Positions 12,501 through 25,231 of a stretch of 64,000 nt of DNA are shown in pieces. The notes under the pieces were generated by a model. The model saw only the letters and a program-made list of their open reading frames with translations. It made no database searches and was not told the origin of the DNA. Position numbers and translations under genes: made by a program. Within the stretch, counting starts at the first letter, position 1; the number at the start of each line of letters is the position of its first letter. This stretch comes from Cryptomeria japonica (taxonomy: Eukaryota > Streptophyta > Pinopsida > Cupressales > Cupressaceae): assembly GCF_030272615.1 (NCBI RefSeq), contig NC_081414.1, positions 519,385,185 through 519,449,184 of the forward strand. Direction: 5' to 3'.

Positions 12501-13736
12501 ATCTCTAAGTAAGATAAATGTGCCTCACACATGGGACGAGTGCTAACACAGACTTGACATGCTGTGAGAAGGCCTGAAATGGCAAACCATCATCCTTGTC
12601 TTCACGAGAGGATGTGTGGGTCCACGTAAGGCTTGGATGGGCTGGAGGTTCGGATTAGGTTGCCAGGGTAACCCAATGTATGGGGTCGGGACCTATGAAG
12701 ACCTGCCATGGTAACCATACCAGGTTGTGTGATGACAGTTGTCCTTACATTCGCTAGTGTGTTGTCATATTGTCCTATTAGGAGCACGTTTGTGGGTCAT
12801 CCTTTTGTCTATGCCCTTGTGAGTATCGAGTTTCATGTTAGACCTTGGGTGGTGATGACTTAGTTTTGTGGATGCTCCAATGGACCCTTGTATTAGCTTT
12901 GATTATGTTCAGCTGGATCCTTTCCTTTTCAAGGATCATTTATGTATTTATTGACCGATGCGGTCGTTTGTATATTGATTATGTTTCACCTTGATGGCTG
13001 GATTGTAAACGGTGTAACCTCATGTATTCTTAACTTTATTAATTCTCAGAGGGGTCTTACGATTGAGAAAACCCGGAGATGTAGCCCTTTAGGGGTGAAC
13101 TCTGAGATCATCTTGGTGTTATGTGATGCTTTTATTTCTTATATTTCATGTTTAGTGTTAGCATGTATGAATTACATTTTGATCGAATGCATAAGTGGTT
13201 TAGATGAGATTTATCATAGATGCATGTATGGAATCATCTTTTAAAATGCAGTAAATTGGATTGTGAAAGAATGTAACTTAGAGTAATGGAATATATTCAA
13301 TCATTATTAAGGAAATTAAGTACACATGAAAAGATCTCATATTTTTATGATGAAATTCTTGTGTGTTAGAATATTAGATGCATGGCTTATATTTCAATGA
13401 AAAGTATGAATGATGCATATGTATAAATCTTAATGGATGAACCTTATCTTGTGAATTATATTTCCATCATTTGAAAGAAATTATCCTGATTAAGAATTAT
13501 CTCATTATTAAGATAATCAGTTTATTGGTTTTATTATGTGAGTTAAGTGAATTGTGAAATTTAACTAATCTCATTGGGAAACTCTTTAGGTGTTAGTTGA
13601 TGTCTTCCGCTATGTAATTTGAATCTTTTATATCTCATTATATCTCAATGTTGTGTTTATCTTTAAAAAAAATTTATTGCACTCCATTCTTAAGTTATAG
13701 CTTAATCCCTTCGGTGTTTCCTGGCGAGGCATTACA
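9565..13736 (+). repeat. 3' LTR of LARD-1
   Basis: 4172 bp, TGTAGTACCCC to GCATTACA, flanked on the right by TTTAG (target-site copy) and the resumed LARD-O internal domain. It has one more 40-bp unit in its GC-rich island than the left LTR. Confidence 0.92.
11071..11215 (+). repeat. GC-rich 40-bp tandem array in LARD-1 3' LTR
   Basis: About four copies of the 40-bp unit, with the core CCCATGGGGGCTGCGTG repeated at 40-bp spacing and the last copy altered (CCCATCGGGGCTCTGTG). The paired LTR has about three copies, so the array has changed by one unit since insertion. TATAAAA follows at 11270-11276. Confidence 0.8.
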
Positions 13737-16269
13737 TTTAGATTATAAAAGGGCTTTGGGTTTAAAAGTTAATATTGGTTATTGGGAGAAAACTGTATGT
13801 TTGCATTTAGGGATTCTCCATGTGTAATGTAGGAGTAACATAATTAAATTCTATCTTAAGTGAGGTACATTAATATGTGAATAGTTGTTATGTGAAACTG
13901 CTCTGTTTGTAAAAGAAGTATTAAAGGGAACATGTTATAGTAGCTTCGAGAGTGTATTAATGTGTTCTGTGAAAGATTGTTTTATGTGTTTTATTAAACC
14001 AATTTGATTGAAGATCTATTTTAGCAATGCTCCATTGAACTTGCTTTTGGATATATATAATTGACTTATTATGATTAGAAAGTGCAAATGAAAGGCTTGT
14101 TTGATGTGCATGCATTAATGTATTATTTTGTTGATAGCCCCTTGCTTACCTTCTGATCGTAATTTGATTTTCAATGATAGGTTGCAAATTATGATATGTG
14201 TCTATAATTTATTAAAGTAGTGAGTGTTTGCAAGAGGTTTGGTATTATCGAAAAGATTGCCTATTTTGATCTCTGTTGTTTGGAAAACTAGAACATTCTA
14301 TTGCAACCATAATAATTGGAAATGTCATGTTAGGTCGATTGATACTCTTCAAAAATGGTAGTGAAATGATACCGTGCAATTAAAATGATAGGCCTATAGT
14401 GAGAAATTTTAGACTATAGTGTGATCTTGTTGATCTTGTGTCTTTGTAGGAAATAGTTTGGTTATCAAACTCTCTTTAACTTCTCTTTGCCTAGATTATA
14501 ATATTTTTAGAAATGCTACTAAGGATGCATTGATTTAAATAGAATGTTTATAAAACATGTGAAATTGTACTGTTGCACTTTGGGCTTCTTATGGAAAGAT
14601 GAAAGTCTTAAGCTTCAGAAAGAAATTTGCATAGTTAGTAATGTGAATATGAATGCTTAGTGAAATTTGAGAAAGATATAGGAATGATGTTATCTCCTTA
14701 TGTAATTGTGAATTGTTAATAATTTCAGTACTTGTATCTAAAGTAAACTTTATTCAATTATTCATGTGGGAAGCATTATTTAAACCTTCCTAGAGTAGAT
14801 GATAGCATACTAAAAAGTACTCCCTGTAAATGTGACTAAACCAGTACTAGTGTATTCATGTGTATTGTAAGAAACCAGTACTTATTATATGTGCCCATGG
14901 GTTGGTGAAGTAATCAACCATGGAGGATATGTTGCTTATGAGTATGGGAAACCATACTGTTTATGTGATGTTTCTTGCTTGTTTCCCTACTAAGTACCAA
15001 ACCTCGAGTTGTTGATAATTTAGCATGTTGAGGGGTAGTATTCGAAGTCACCATTCTTTGAATAGTATGGATCGGCATATGAGTAATGTCGGCGCGAAGC
15101 AACTTTAGCTTCTCTATTTTGAGGAATGATATAGTTATACAATAAAACTGTATCAAAGGTGTACTCAATACTTTCCCTTTTGATGAATCTGTTTATAGGT
15201 TTATGTGTGACAACCTATTCCTCTCCTTTATTTGAGCATTTTGATGGTGATTCTTGAGCATAGTGATGGTGTAGTTTGGAGGATCCTTTGCCTTGTCTTC
15301 ATGAAAGGTAGGTTTATCCACATGAGCTACCAGTTAGTATGTGTTGGTGGACATGTGGGTGGACCTTAGTCATGTATACCTCTGGCTTATGGTGAGTATC
15401 CTTATAGATACGTCACTATGTGGGACATGACCTGCGCATGCTTGTGTCCATGAGGTACACTACCATGTGGGATACGTCCATTGCATGTCTTCTCCACTTG
15501 GGGTATTGCCATGCCGCATGATGACATGATGTAGGGTGATGCCGAGGTGCACACTGCCATGACGTGTGGATGTGTGACTTGGCTGCACAACATGATGATC
15601 TACTACGACATTTTTTCGATTGTTCCTTCCTTCCTCATTGGTGGCTAGATGCTAGTCACATAGTGATGGTATGTGCAATTGTGATATTCTTATTATTTCT
15701 TTGGGGACCAGCAATTTATTTTATTTTGACTTTGAAGGTTTAGCCACGATCTTGTGATCTTTTGCATTCTTGATTTGGTGTTGCAATTCTGGATTATTTT
15801 CTTGCCTTACTGTTGGAATTGATGATTTATTATCTTTATTCATCTATACTTTGGTGGCTAAACTAATTTATCCTTATTGTTTTCATATGCTGGACTTGTG
15901 TTGAAATGTGAAATTCCTCTTGTGATGCAGCTAGGATCCACTACCTACCTATGTGTGGTGACTATCTCTTGGAGGCTAACTACCTTACTCAACAAGGGAT
16001 GTTCATGAAGGTCTTGTATGGAAGGTGGCACCACTATGGTGTGCCCTAGCACCATCAAGCCTTTGAGTGAGATATTGGATATTTATGATCATATTATTAT
16101 TCTGAGATTAGACATAGAGATTCTAATCGTGCATGTTATTTGTGACCGAGCATTAGACATGCTCCCATGTGGCCTTTTGAGTTATGCATTCCAGTTATGT
16201 GGATGGTTAATATGTGTAAGCATGGAGTAAATTGTGTTGGGACATAGTCATTGGAAAGGTTTTTGTGTT
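13737..16269 (+). other. LARD-O internal domain, piece 2 (non-coding)
   Basis: Continues the LARD-O internal domain after LARD-1 and aligns with 6455-9075 of LARD-1. It lacks about 90 bp near 15917 that both LARD-1 (near 8625-8715) and LARD-R retain. It ends at the GTGTT target site of gypsy-G. The 70-codon frame at 16018-16230 has no counterpart open in the sister copy and is not supported as a gene. Confidence 0.85.
16265..16269. other. Target-site duplication of gypsy-G, left copy
   Basis: GTGTT directly before the LTR start TGTCATGCCC. An identical GTGTT is at 27461-27465 directly after the other LTR. Removing the element and one copy restores a sequence colinear with LARD-1 near 9066. 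Confidence 0.9.
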
Positions 16270-16900
16270 TGTCATGCCCAAACTTTTGGGCACGAATGGG
16301 ATAATTTTTTTTTTAAATAACAACCTAATAACATTAAATTCGCTAATATGAAACATACTAACAAGTTTTGTCTTAACTATGTTTTGAGTTAACTCTAACC
16401 ACTAACTCAAGTAAGCGAAAATAATTTAAATTAAATGCAGAATACTAAAAGAGTTATTTATTATCTCATCAATTTTAATCAGTAAATTAATTTAACAAAA
16501 AATCTCTAAATTAATTTTCAAAGGTAGTATTAATCTCCAATATCCATTAATTGCTTTTAGGAACTAAATAAATTAGTCCTAGCACTTAGATTATTAATGC
16601 CTATATTTTATTTTAACAATAATTAAAATGTGATTAATCTAATTTGACTAAAGGGTCAATTAAATCCATAATGAAAATTTCCTTATAAAATTTAGCCTGG
16701 AATGGCCTAAATTTAGGTGGATTAAAAAACCCCTTATAGTCAAAATAACTTATAAAGTTATTATAAGTTCCTAAGTCATTAATCTCCAAAAATAATTACA
16801 ATTTAAAAACATCATATTTAATGTTTATATAATCGGTCATAAAATATGAATGTACAAATAAAAAAATTAAACTAATGTTAGATGCGTACATTCATATTCT

Positions 16901-16901
<1 letters not shown>

Positions 16902-16941
<40 letters not shown>
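16902..16941. repeat. (AT)n microsatellite
   Basis: A run of about 19 TA dinucleotides inside the gypsy-G 3' LTR. This part of the LTR is absent from the 5' LTR. Confidence 0.95.
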
Positions 16942-16942
<1 letters not shown>

Positions 16943-17041
16943 ATTTTTTATTTCTTTAAACAAACATTATTATAAAAAAATACACATGAACCCTAATAAA
17001 AATATTATAAAATGCCCCTTTCAAACCCCATTTCTTTTATT

Positions 17042-17050
17042 CTTTTTATA
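17042..17050 (-). promoter_or_regulatory. TATA-like box in gypsy-G 3' LTR
   Basis: TATAAAAAG on the minus strand, about 60 bp beyond the GC-rich island, in the direction of transcription. The matching sequence is deleted from the 5' LTR. Inferred from position and sequence only. Confidence 0.3.
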
Positions 17051-17099
17051 ATTTTTGATATACCCTATCCCTAACTGGGTTAGGGTTTCATACTCTTTT

Positions 17100-17450
17100 G
17101 TTGCAGGGAGGAGGGGTCAAAGGCATGGCGGCTAGAGGTGGAGGTTCTACGTAGGTAGCGGTGGTGCCGAAGGGGAATGGGTAGTGGTGGTCGAGGTCAC
17201 GGGGGAGGGCTCCCCGCAGGGACAGCCACAGTCGTGCCTGTGGGTCGTGGCCCACAGAGGCGGCCTTGGTCGTTGCTATGAGTTGCGGCCCATAGCCACT
17301 GCTACGCCGTCGCTGTGGGGCGCCGCCCACAGTGGGGACCGAAGCCTCCCCGACTGTCGGTTGCGGCCCATAGTGGCGACTACAACCACCGCTATGGGTC
17401 GCCGCCCATGGCGCGGGGGGCCTGGGGGGGCGAGGCTCCCCCAGTTTACT
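17100..17450 (-). repeat. GC-rich island of short hairpin repeats in gypsy-G LTR
   Basis: A GC-rich patch made of diverged iterations of a short inverted repeat of the form GTGGG...CCCAC; examples are GTGGGTCGTGGCCCAC and ATGGGTCGCCGCCCAT. Each could fold into a small stem. A shortened version survives in the other LTR at 25446-25575. The long overlapping frames here (17088-17330, 17184-17507) are explained by lack of stops in GC-rich repeats. Confidence 0.75.
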
Positions 17451-17534
17451 CAGTTTTTTTTTTTTCTAAATAAATTAACAATCTTTTTTTTTTGTTTTTG
17501 TTTTTAAATATATAACAAAAAAAATATATTTATT

Positions 17535-17554
17535 TAAATATATATATATATATG

Positions 17555-17645
<91 letters not shown>
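17535..17645. repeat. (AT)n microsatellite with ATGTATATACAT interruptions
   Basis: A long TA repeat interrupted by two palindromic blocks containing GTATATAC. The other LTR has a shorter pure run at about 25652-25688. Confidence 0.95.
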
Positions 17646-17648
<3 letters not shown>

Positions 17649-20417
17649 ATCTAACCATGGTTAAATCACAGGTATGTTTAATATAGATTTTCATAAATGT
17701 ATAATGTTATATTTTTTTTTCTTTAAATATTTACAGGAACTTATTAAAATAACTAGCATCATAGCATTAGACCGATATTTTTATTTCATCTTTTAGATCT
17801 AGACATAAATCTATAGTGCAATTATTTAATTTTGATTCTACAATAAATAAAGGAGAAGATGACATAATTAATTAAATTTAAGCAGCAACTATATTAGTCT
17901 AGAAAACATTGAAAGGCATGTTAATTTTTTTTAGATTTATTTTCTGCAAATAAATAAAAGGGGAAATGACAAATTTTAATAAACTATATTTGCATTTCCA
18001 TAAATAGGACTAAATGTTTTATTTCTAGCTTACTAACATACATGCTTTTCTATTTCATTCTTTTCCAAGATTTCAAATGCTTAAGGGGATAAAATGAATT
18101 TCTTGATTTTCAAAATAACACATACACAACAAATATTATTTTCAGAACTATAGGAACTAAATCCAGAAATACACATTTCATTTTTTTGCAACAAAATAAT
18201 ACTTAATAAAAATAATGCATTTCTTTAAAGTTTATTTTAAAGGTAATATAGTCAACATTACAATTTGGTGAGATACCCATCTAGTCTCTCTTTTCTATTA
18301 AATGGGGACTTTAAATAAATGAATACATTCCTTTCAAAATAAATACAACATGCAACTTTTATTTACATTTCTACAACTGAAAAATATAGCATCCCTTTTC
18401 TTATTCTTTTCTGCAAATCAAGAACAAAAACCAACAACTCCTAGCTTGTCTTTTTCTTTTCTTTCCAAGCAATCCTGCAAATAAATCATAAGGCTTGACC
18501 ATGAAGTGCTCACCTCCTAGCCTAGGATTACTAGAAGCCACCCCTGAGCTTGGAGAACCAAGCCCTAGACAGGTTACAGACATGCAAACACAACAAGCAA
18601 GGGAAAAACACTCAACAACACTTTCCCAACCAAGGCTACACTTCATCAGAAAATGTGATGATTTTACATGGGTGGTAGTGGACCAAATACTCTAAGGAGA
18701 CTACAAGAATGGTAGACCACAATGCCAACTCATGGAAAACAAATATATTTCATAAGTTCATTAACCCCACATTCCTTATGCCCCCCAAGGCATTCATGGC
18801 ATACTTTCTCCCCTTATGACCCCCAAATGGACAAACCAGGCCATGCAGCAAGGGTCACATATACACCCCTTGAGCTCGGTCTCATTATGAGAGTCTCTCA
18901 CTCGAGGGCTGTCAAACTTCTACCACCCGCAAGACCATCCTACTCTCCCAAGAGTAGAAGGCCTTGGTTACTCCCAAAACACAGAAAATGCATACAAGAA
19001 AATAAAAGACAGATCACATAATAATAATTTTTACAAAAGAAAATACAAGAGAATCACTTTCACATACAACCAAACTTTCCAACATAGACATGCAATGTAA
19101 AAAAAAACAAAGAGATGAACAAACCTTCAATCTGCCCAAAGGTATGCTAGAACTAGTTTGAGGATGAGCAGCCCAAATCCACAATCCTCCCTTCTACACT
19201 TAGCCAAATTTTGAATCCAAAAACCAACTTTTCAAAATGCATAGTCTCCAAAAATGGAGAGTGGGTTATTACCCCTAAAATCTCTCATTCTTGCCTAAGA
19301 AGACCTCAGTGAGAGTTCTCATAGGTTTCTAAAACTGAAAAAGGAAAAAGTAAGAAAAAGATCAAAAAGTATCTCTCATCAAAAGGGAAGGTTATCTAAA
19401 CTAGATGGCACCTTCTAATTTCAATTTTCGCTCACCTTAGGAAACTCACCTTTTGAGGTGACTAAAAAATCACATGGGAGTAGACACATGCCTAAAAATA
19501 CTTCTAACCCATAGGTATACCTTATGGGCTTTAGGAAACACCTTTAAACTACGTCTAGGAGTCCATTTGACCCCTTATAAACCCATCTGAAGTTAAATTT
19601 CGGATCAAACCTGTGTTGACCACTCCAAAGACTCTCTACCCAAGGAAATTTTAGAACCACATTCAAATGTTTGAAAAAGCTATAGTTGAACAACTCCCTC
19701 CAAGAGACAAGTCAAAAATCAAGACATAAATCAACACATGTGTCAAGTGACACAATAAAATACATTACAAAATTACACATGAAATTTGTCTCTTGTTGGA
19801 TTTAAATAAATCAATAAATAAAATTTAACACACATGCATCATTTACTATTACAACTAAAATATGATACATATGGGGTGTTGTCTCTCCAAATAGACAACC
19901 CCTGGCTTTACGAACGTACATAAGTCTAGGTTTGGTTCTCCATAATATTTCCATGGTCACATGGATAATTTTCCTGTGCATCTCAGTTACACATTAGTAA
20001 TTCCAATAACCTCATATAGTATTAAACACATGAATAAGAATACACATTAAACACTCTGCATACAATTTACATTTAAACAAATCCATATATCTTATATCCA
20101 AATAAATCCACATAAGCAATTATCATAATCCACATAATTTTGATCCATACATAAAACATGCATCCTATTTCTATCATCATAGTAAAGTCTTGCAATTCCA
20201 ATAATGACATACATCATCACAAAGTAATCCTATTATAGAATCATATAGAGTTCTATATCTATAATGCATAGAAATGAAGCATCAATATATATCAATGTTA
20301 TCCAAATCATGGAATCATATAAGTTCCAAATCCATAATGCATAAAAATAAAGCATCCATAATAGTCTCAACATGAAAAATACTGAAATGCTAGGATGAGT
20401 CGGAGTAGGGCCTCACA

Positions 20418-20430
20418 CCCTCCCCTTCTA
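20418..20430 (-). other. Polypurine tract of gypsy-G
   Basis: On the minus strand AGAAGGGGAGGG runs directly into the 3' LTR start TGTGAGGCCC. Confidence 0.85.
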
Positions 20431-20445
20431 GGCATGAACTTCCTC

Positions 20446-21760
20446 CTAGAGTTCATAAACAAGATGGGGGTATTGTGATCTCATATGTACTGCGTCCTCC
20501 CATGAAGTTGTAACCTCATCATAGCAATCCCACTGGACCCTAACCTGGTCCAGCTCTCGACCTTGAAGGGCCAGCATTTGGCATGCCAAAATGTGAATGG
20601 GCTCTAAAGCTAGCTGTCTGTCCGACTCCACCTGCAAGGCATCCCAATCTAAAATATGAGACTCATCATAGATATACTTTCTCAAAACTGATACATGAAA
20701 CACATCGTGGATGCGTGACATGCTAAGTGGCAATGCTAAATGGTAGGCAACTGGTCCTACAAAGTGAGGTACGAGCTTAGAACCCTTTCCATAATGGATT
20801 GGACTCTTATGCGGCCGCACTCTCAAAAAGACTCTATCTCCAACCAAGTAGGTACGATCTATCCTCTTCGCATCTGCATACTTCTTCTGTCTATCCTGTG
20901 CCTCTCTAAGATGCTACCTAATCAAATCCACCTACTGCTCCATATCTTGAACTATCTTAGGACCAATAGCAACTATGTCCTCTATGTGGTCCCAACTCAA
21001 CAGTGTCCTACAAGGCCTACTGTATAATGCCTGATAGGGTGGCATCCCCAATGAAGTGTGATGCCCATTGTTATAGGCAAACTCAACTAAGGGGAGGTAC
21101 TCTTCCCATCTGGTCTGATGATCCATGATGTACATGAGAAGCATATCCTCTAACAACTAGTTAACCCTCTCTGTTTGACCATCAGTTTCTAGATGATAGG
21201 CTATACTGAAGTTGAGCTTGGTGCCCATAGCTACTTGTAATGCCTTCCAAAAGGAAGAAGTGAAGAGGGAATCCCTATCTGAAATAATCTTGCGTGGAAT
21301 TCCATGAAGTTTGACAATGTCTCGCAAGAACACCTATGCTACTGCTAGTGTTGTGAAGGTAGTCCGAACTAGTGAAAAGTGGACCACTTTGGTCAACTTG
21401 TCAACTGTCACTAAAATGGCATCATGGCAATGAGATGACATAGGGAGACCAATGATGAAATCCATGGATATAGTATCCCACTTCCACTCTGGTATAGTAT
21501 GAGACTAGAGCAACCCACCGGGATGGCAGTGCTTCACTTTGACTCTCTGACACTTGAGGCATCGAGCTAGTAACTCAGCAATGAGCTGTCGCATTCCTGG
21601 CCAATGATATAACTGTCTCAAGTTAGCATGCATCTTCTTAACTATGGGACGTGCTGCATAAGGAGCTCTATGAGCCTCCATGACAATGAACTCTCACAAT
21701 TCCCCGAAAGAAGGTACATAGATGCACCCTCTATGGCATAATAGTCCATTGGACTCCAAG
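20446..21760 (-). pseudogene. Gypsy-G integrase with chromodomain-like C-terminal tail, degenerate
   Basis: Integrase would insert the cDNA into the host genome. Visible in order on the minus strand are a remnant of the HHCC zinc-binding region (ending CLKCQ), the DDE core with Asp in SMDFIIGLP, Asp in IISDRD and Glu in TDGQTERVN, the C-terminal segment with HYGKGSKL and [12 protein letters not shown], and a chromodomain-like end with VRVQWD and TSWED. The frame is broken by TAG stops (for example between VN and LLEDM, and EQ and VDL) and one TGA. Compared with gypsy-J, 27 bp encoding nine residues are missing between two GP dipeptides in the GPF/GPY region. The last frame ends in TAG at 20446, 16 bp before the polypurine tract. 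Confidence 0.92.
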
Positions 21761-22017
21761 GAATAATTCACATATTTCCCTTCTATAGTATCTCGAGATC
21801 GTATCACCTTACAAACCTCTAAATATCATCCATCCTTTGGCAACTGCTGCAATATACAATCTCTCAGGTCCATGCCCAAAGATATGGTGTATATCTCATG
21901 ACGTCTCCTACTCAAGGCATTTGCAACTACATTTTCTTTCCCTTTGATGTAGTGAAAGTCAAAATCATACTCGCACAAGAACTCCATCCATCTCCTCTGA
22001 TGTGCATTAAGGTTCGA

Positions 22018-22560
22018 CTAAGTGAATATGTACTGAAGACTCTGATGGTCTGAATGAGGCTCAAAATGATAACCCAAAAGGAAGTGTCTCCACCTCACAA
22101 GTGCATGCACTACTCTTGCAAGCTCAAGGTCATGAGTAGGGTAGTTAAGCTCATGAATTTTAAGTTTCCTAGACTCAAAAGCTATAGCCCTACCATCCTG
22201 CATAAGGACTACTCCTAAACCCTCTAGGGAAGCATTTGTGCAAACCATGAAGTCAGCTGAGGGATCTGGTACTACAAGGATAGGTGCGCTAGTAAGTGCC
22301 TTTTTGAGTTCCTGAAAGGCCCTCTCACACTTCTCTGTCCACTCAAATTTCTTCCATTTACATTGAAGAGAAGTAATGGGATGTGTAGCTCTAGAGAATC
22401 TCTCAACAAAGTGTCAGTAATAACCTGCTAAGCCCATGAAGCTCCTAACCTCTGTCACACTGCTTGGCGCTAGCCAATCCATAATAGCTCTGATCTTTGA
22501 TGGGTCAACTAAGATCCCATCACTAGAAATAACGTGCCCAAGGTACTTGACCTCTGAATG
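22018..22560 (-). pseudogene. Gypsy-G RNase H, degenerate
   Basis: The RNase H domain that would degrade the RNA template. Readable on the minus strand are VCTNASLEGLG, the segment YPTHDLELARVVHALVRW and HSDHQSLQYIFT, followed by a TAG stop. The first catalytic Asp (TDAS in relatives, including gypsy-J) is Asn here, a G-to-A change on the coding strand. A TGA interrupts the linker from RT near 22414. Inactive. Confidence 0.9.
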
Positions 22561-22593
22561 AAAGAAAGCACACTTTGACAAACTGTCATACAT

Positions 22594-23345
22594 CTAATTG
22601 TCCCTCAAACGATGCAAAACCTGCCTCAAGTGCTCCTCATGCTCCTTATCATTTTGAGAATATATCAATATGTTGTCGAGGAACACAATCACAAAATGGT
22701 CAAGAAATTTGCAAAATACTCCATTTATGAGGCTCATGAAAATAGCTAGAGCATTTGTAAGACCAAATGGAACCACGGTGAACTCATAGTGGCCATATCT
22801 AGTGCGAAATGCGGTCTTGTGGATATCACTTTCCACTATTCTCAACTGATGGTATCCTGACTTCAGATCAATTTTGGAAAATACTTTGGCACCCTGAAGT
22901 TGGTAGAATAAATCATTGATCCTAGGCAAGGGATATCGGTTCTTGATGGTTACTTTGTTCAACTAATGATAATCCATGCATAACCGAAGACATCTGTCCT
23001 TCTTCTTCATGAAGATGACTGGTGCACCCCAAGGGGATATGCTAGGATGTATGTGACCCTTCTCTAGGAGTTCCTCAAGCTACATCTTGAGCTCATTAAT
23101 CTCATTTGTGGTCATCCTATAAGGTGCTCTTGAAACTAGCTCAGCTCCTAGTACAAGGTCTATATGAAAGTCAATCTCTCTACAGGGTGGCATTCCTGGT
23201 AGCTTTGAAGGATACATGTCTGAATATCCCTTAAGGATAGGATGGTTGTCAATTGATGTTTCCTTTTCATCCTCTTCCCCTCTATCACTGATGGTGATGG
23301 CAAATAACTGACATCCCTTTCGCATGCTCCGCTTAAGCTACATTA
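22594..23345 (-). pseudogene. Gypsy-G reverse transcriptase, degenerate
   Basis: RT core on the minus strand: [72 protein letters not shown] and the active site, which reads FLDNILIYS. The second catalytic Asp of FLDD is therefore Asn, again a G-to-A change. TAG stops occur before LEELL, before LNKV (in the conserved YRQLN site) and after LRDN. The product could not polymerise DNA. Confidence 0.93.
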
Positions 23346-23730
23346 CGCAAATCATACAAAGAGACATGGGTCTCTGAATCTCGGTGATTACTATGGGCGA
23401 ACTATGATCATCCTCACACTCGATCACTTTCAAGTGGCAATCTATCTTGGCTCTATGGGCATAAAGCCAATCCATTCCAAGTACAATACCATATGATCTA
23501 AGTGGTGTAACTCTAAGGTCTACTAAGGTGGTGGTATTGCCAATCTAAAGCTGACATGCCCTAACCTCTGATTCCACTGACACTCTAGCCCCTAAAGCTA
23601 ACTCCACTTCCCATCTGACACCTTATCTAGTTGCCACTAGCCCACAATGCTGCACAACCAATGGAGATATAAAGGAGTCAGTAGCTCTTGAATCAAATAA
23701 TATAGATACACTGCTACCTCTGATCATACC
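23345..23730 (-). pseudogene. Gypsy-G aspartic protease and linker, degenerate
   Basis: A retroviral-type aspartic protease remnant that would cleave the polyprotein. The active-site motif reads LFDSRATDSFI on the minus strand near 23684-23713, so the Gly of the D-S/T-G triad is Arg. Downstream blocks YGIVLGMDWL and HRAKIDCHL match the usual gypsy protease end. At least two in-frame stops occur. Confidence 0.85.
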
Positions 23731-23849
23731 TACAGCCTCAATGACTGTGGCCTGGTGCTCTGCCTAGCGGTTGTCAACTGCTATGAAGACTCTATGGGAC
23801 CTGCCCATATCTCCAACTATAGGCTCTGATGCTACCATCCTCTAATTCC

Positions 23850-25086
23850 TTGCCATCTAACCCTAAGGATACTCTCTTGCCATGTGTCCTATGGTTCCAC
23901 ATGTGAAGCAAGCACTGCGTGCCTAAAAATGGACGCCTTAAGGCCTAGAAAAAGACTATCCCCTTGTCCTACTAGAACCACTATATCCACCCCTGGAGGA
24001 CTGCTGAGTCCTTGCTGGAGGTGTGTAGGGAACCTGAGATCACTGATCTCACCATTGACCCTGAGACTGCCACTACTTGGGCTTTGTGCCCTGCTGACTC
24101 TACGGAGGCCTCTACCTCTGGTTCTGTTGTGACTGTTGCGGAGGAGGGGGTTTGGAGAATCGATCCCTTGTATCCTGTGGCCTAACCTAAATCTCCTTTT
24201 CTATCAAAGCCTTCTCCATGGCAACTTGAAGGCTCCCTAGAGAGGACATCCTCACTGGTCCTACTATGCCAACATTCAACTCTCTGATTAAATGATTGAT
24301 GAGAAGCTTCTCATCTTTCAAGTAGTCCACGTATGGCAAGAGCTCGAAGAACTTGCTCTCGTACTGGGTCACTGAGAGACCCTTCTACTGGAGGTCATGG
24401 AACTCGTCTATCCTATGCTGTTTGTAATGCTCTGACAAGTACCTCTCCCTGAACCTCTTTGTAAAAATCTCCCATGTGAGAGTATCAGCAACTAAACCAC
24501 ACTTGTATTCCTCCTATCTCCACCATGTGGAGGTCATTGCTCTTAATAGGTGGACTGCTACATGTGTCTTTAGATTACTCTCGTAAGAGCGCAATCCAAA
24601 GCACCTATCTAGGCTCAAAAGCCAAGCCTTAGCTTCTACCCCATCTGTAGATCCCCCAAAAGATGGTGGCTGGAGGCGCATAACCTCTCTGATTAGATCC
24701 CCTGGATCCCGACGTGATCTTTCATAATACACTAGCTCTGCCACTAGAGGTGATCTTGGTAGGTAAACGGACTCGATCTCATGCCCAACCTAACTCTCTA
24801 TGGGATTAGGAGGTGGACTCTTACTCTGTTCCCTATCTATCGATCTATGGCTCCCTAAGTTCTAGTTTTCAACATGATGATCCTCTGCTGGAAGCCTTGC
24901 CTGGACTATCCCTATCAGGTTCTGGAGTGCTTCCAAGATGTCTCGGTTTGGGTCAACTGGCCATTTGGGAGGAGCCTCTGGGTTCCTTTCTAGAACTGAT
25001 TCCTCCCTATCGACCTCTTCACGTGCCATGCTTTCATACCTAGGACCTCTACCATGTCTGTGATCTTATCGCGTAGTCAGAGGCAT
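23850..25086 (-). pseudogene. Gypsy-G gag, degenerate
   Basis: The capsid/nucleocapsid polyprotein. The first ATG on the minus strand is at about 25086, followed six codons later by TAA. Readable capsid blocks include LQPPSFGGSTDGVEAKAWL, MTSTWWR, FTKRFRERYLSEHYK and KALIEKEI. A Gln-rich linker with many TAG stops follows. The zinc knuckle near 23870-23912 reads ACFTCGTIGHMAREY, where the last Cys of CX2CX4HX4C is Tyr. About half of the stops in the whole gag-pol are here. Confidence 0.88.
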
Positions 25087-25231
25087 CCTTATGAGAAAAT
25101 AAAAATAAAATAAAATAAATAAATAATTATTCAAAGAAATATTTAATTAATTAAAAATAAATATAATAAAATAAAATTAATTAATTAACTAATTAAAGCA
25201 AAACGTAATGGAAAAAGGTTCCTAGTGTTGG

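Larger units (their letters stand above)
1748..13736 (+). mobile_element. LARD-1: complete large retrotransposon derivative
   Basis: A full element of about 12.0 kb with LTRs of 4103 bp (1748-5850) and 4172 bp (9565-13736) around a 3714-bp internal domain. LTRs begin TGTAGTACCCC and end ATTACA. A tRNA-Met PBS follows the left LTR and a G-rich polypurine tract precedes the right LTR. No frame in the internal domain shows gag, protease, RT, RNase H or integrase motifs, so it must move in trans. LTR length, internal length and lack of coding match the LARD class first defined in Triticeae grasses. It is inserted in the internal domain of LARD-O with flanks TTTAA/TTTAG. The close similarity of its two LTRs makes it younger than its host. 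Confidence 0.9.
16270..20417 (-). repeat. 3' LTR of gypsy-G (full length, 4148 bp)
   Basis: On the minus strand it starts TGTGAGGCCC (right edge) and ends TTTGGGCATGACA (left edge). It aligns with 25254-27460 except for two large blocks missing there. It contains AT dinucleotide runs, a GC-rich island, and a sense-strand frame at 18401-18646 that is also open in the other LTR, but only because the LTRs are recent duplicates. Confidence 0.92.

Noticed and set aside
18401-18646. Sense-strand frame in gypsy-G LTR with a longer copy at 26440-26781
   Set aside because: Conserved only between two LTRs of the same insertion; no domain and low-complexity ends.
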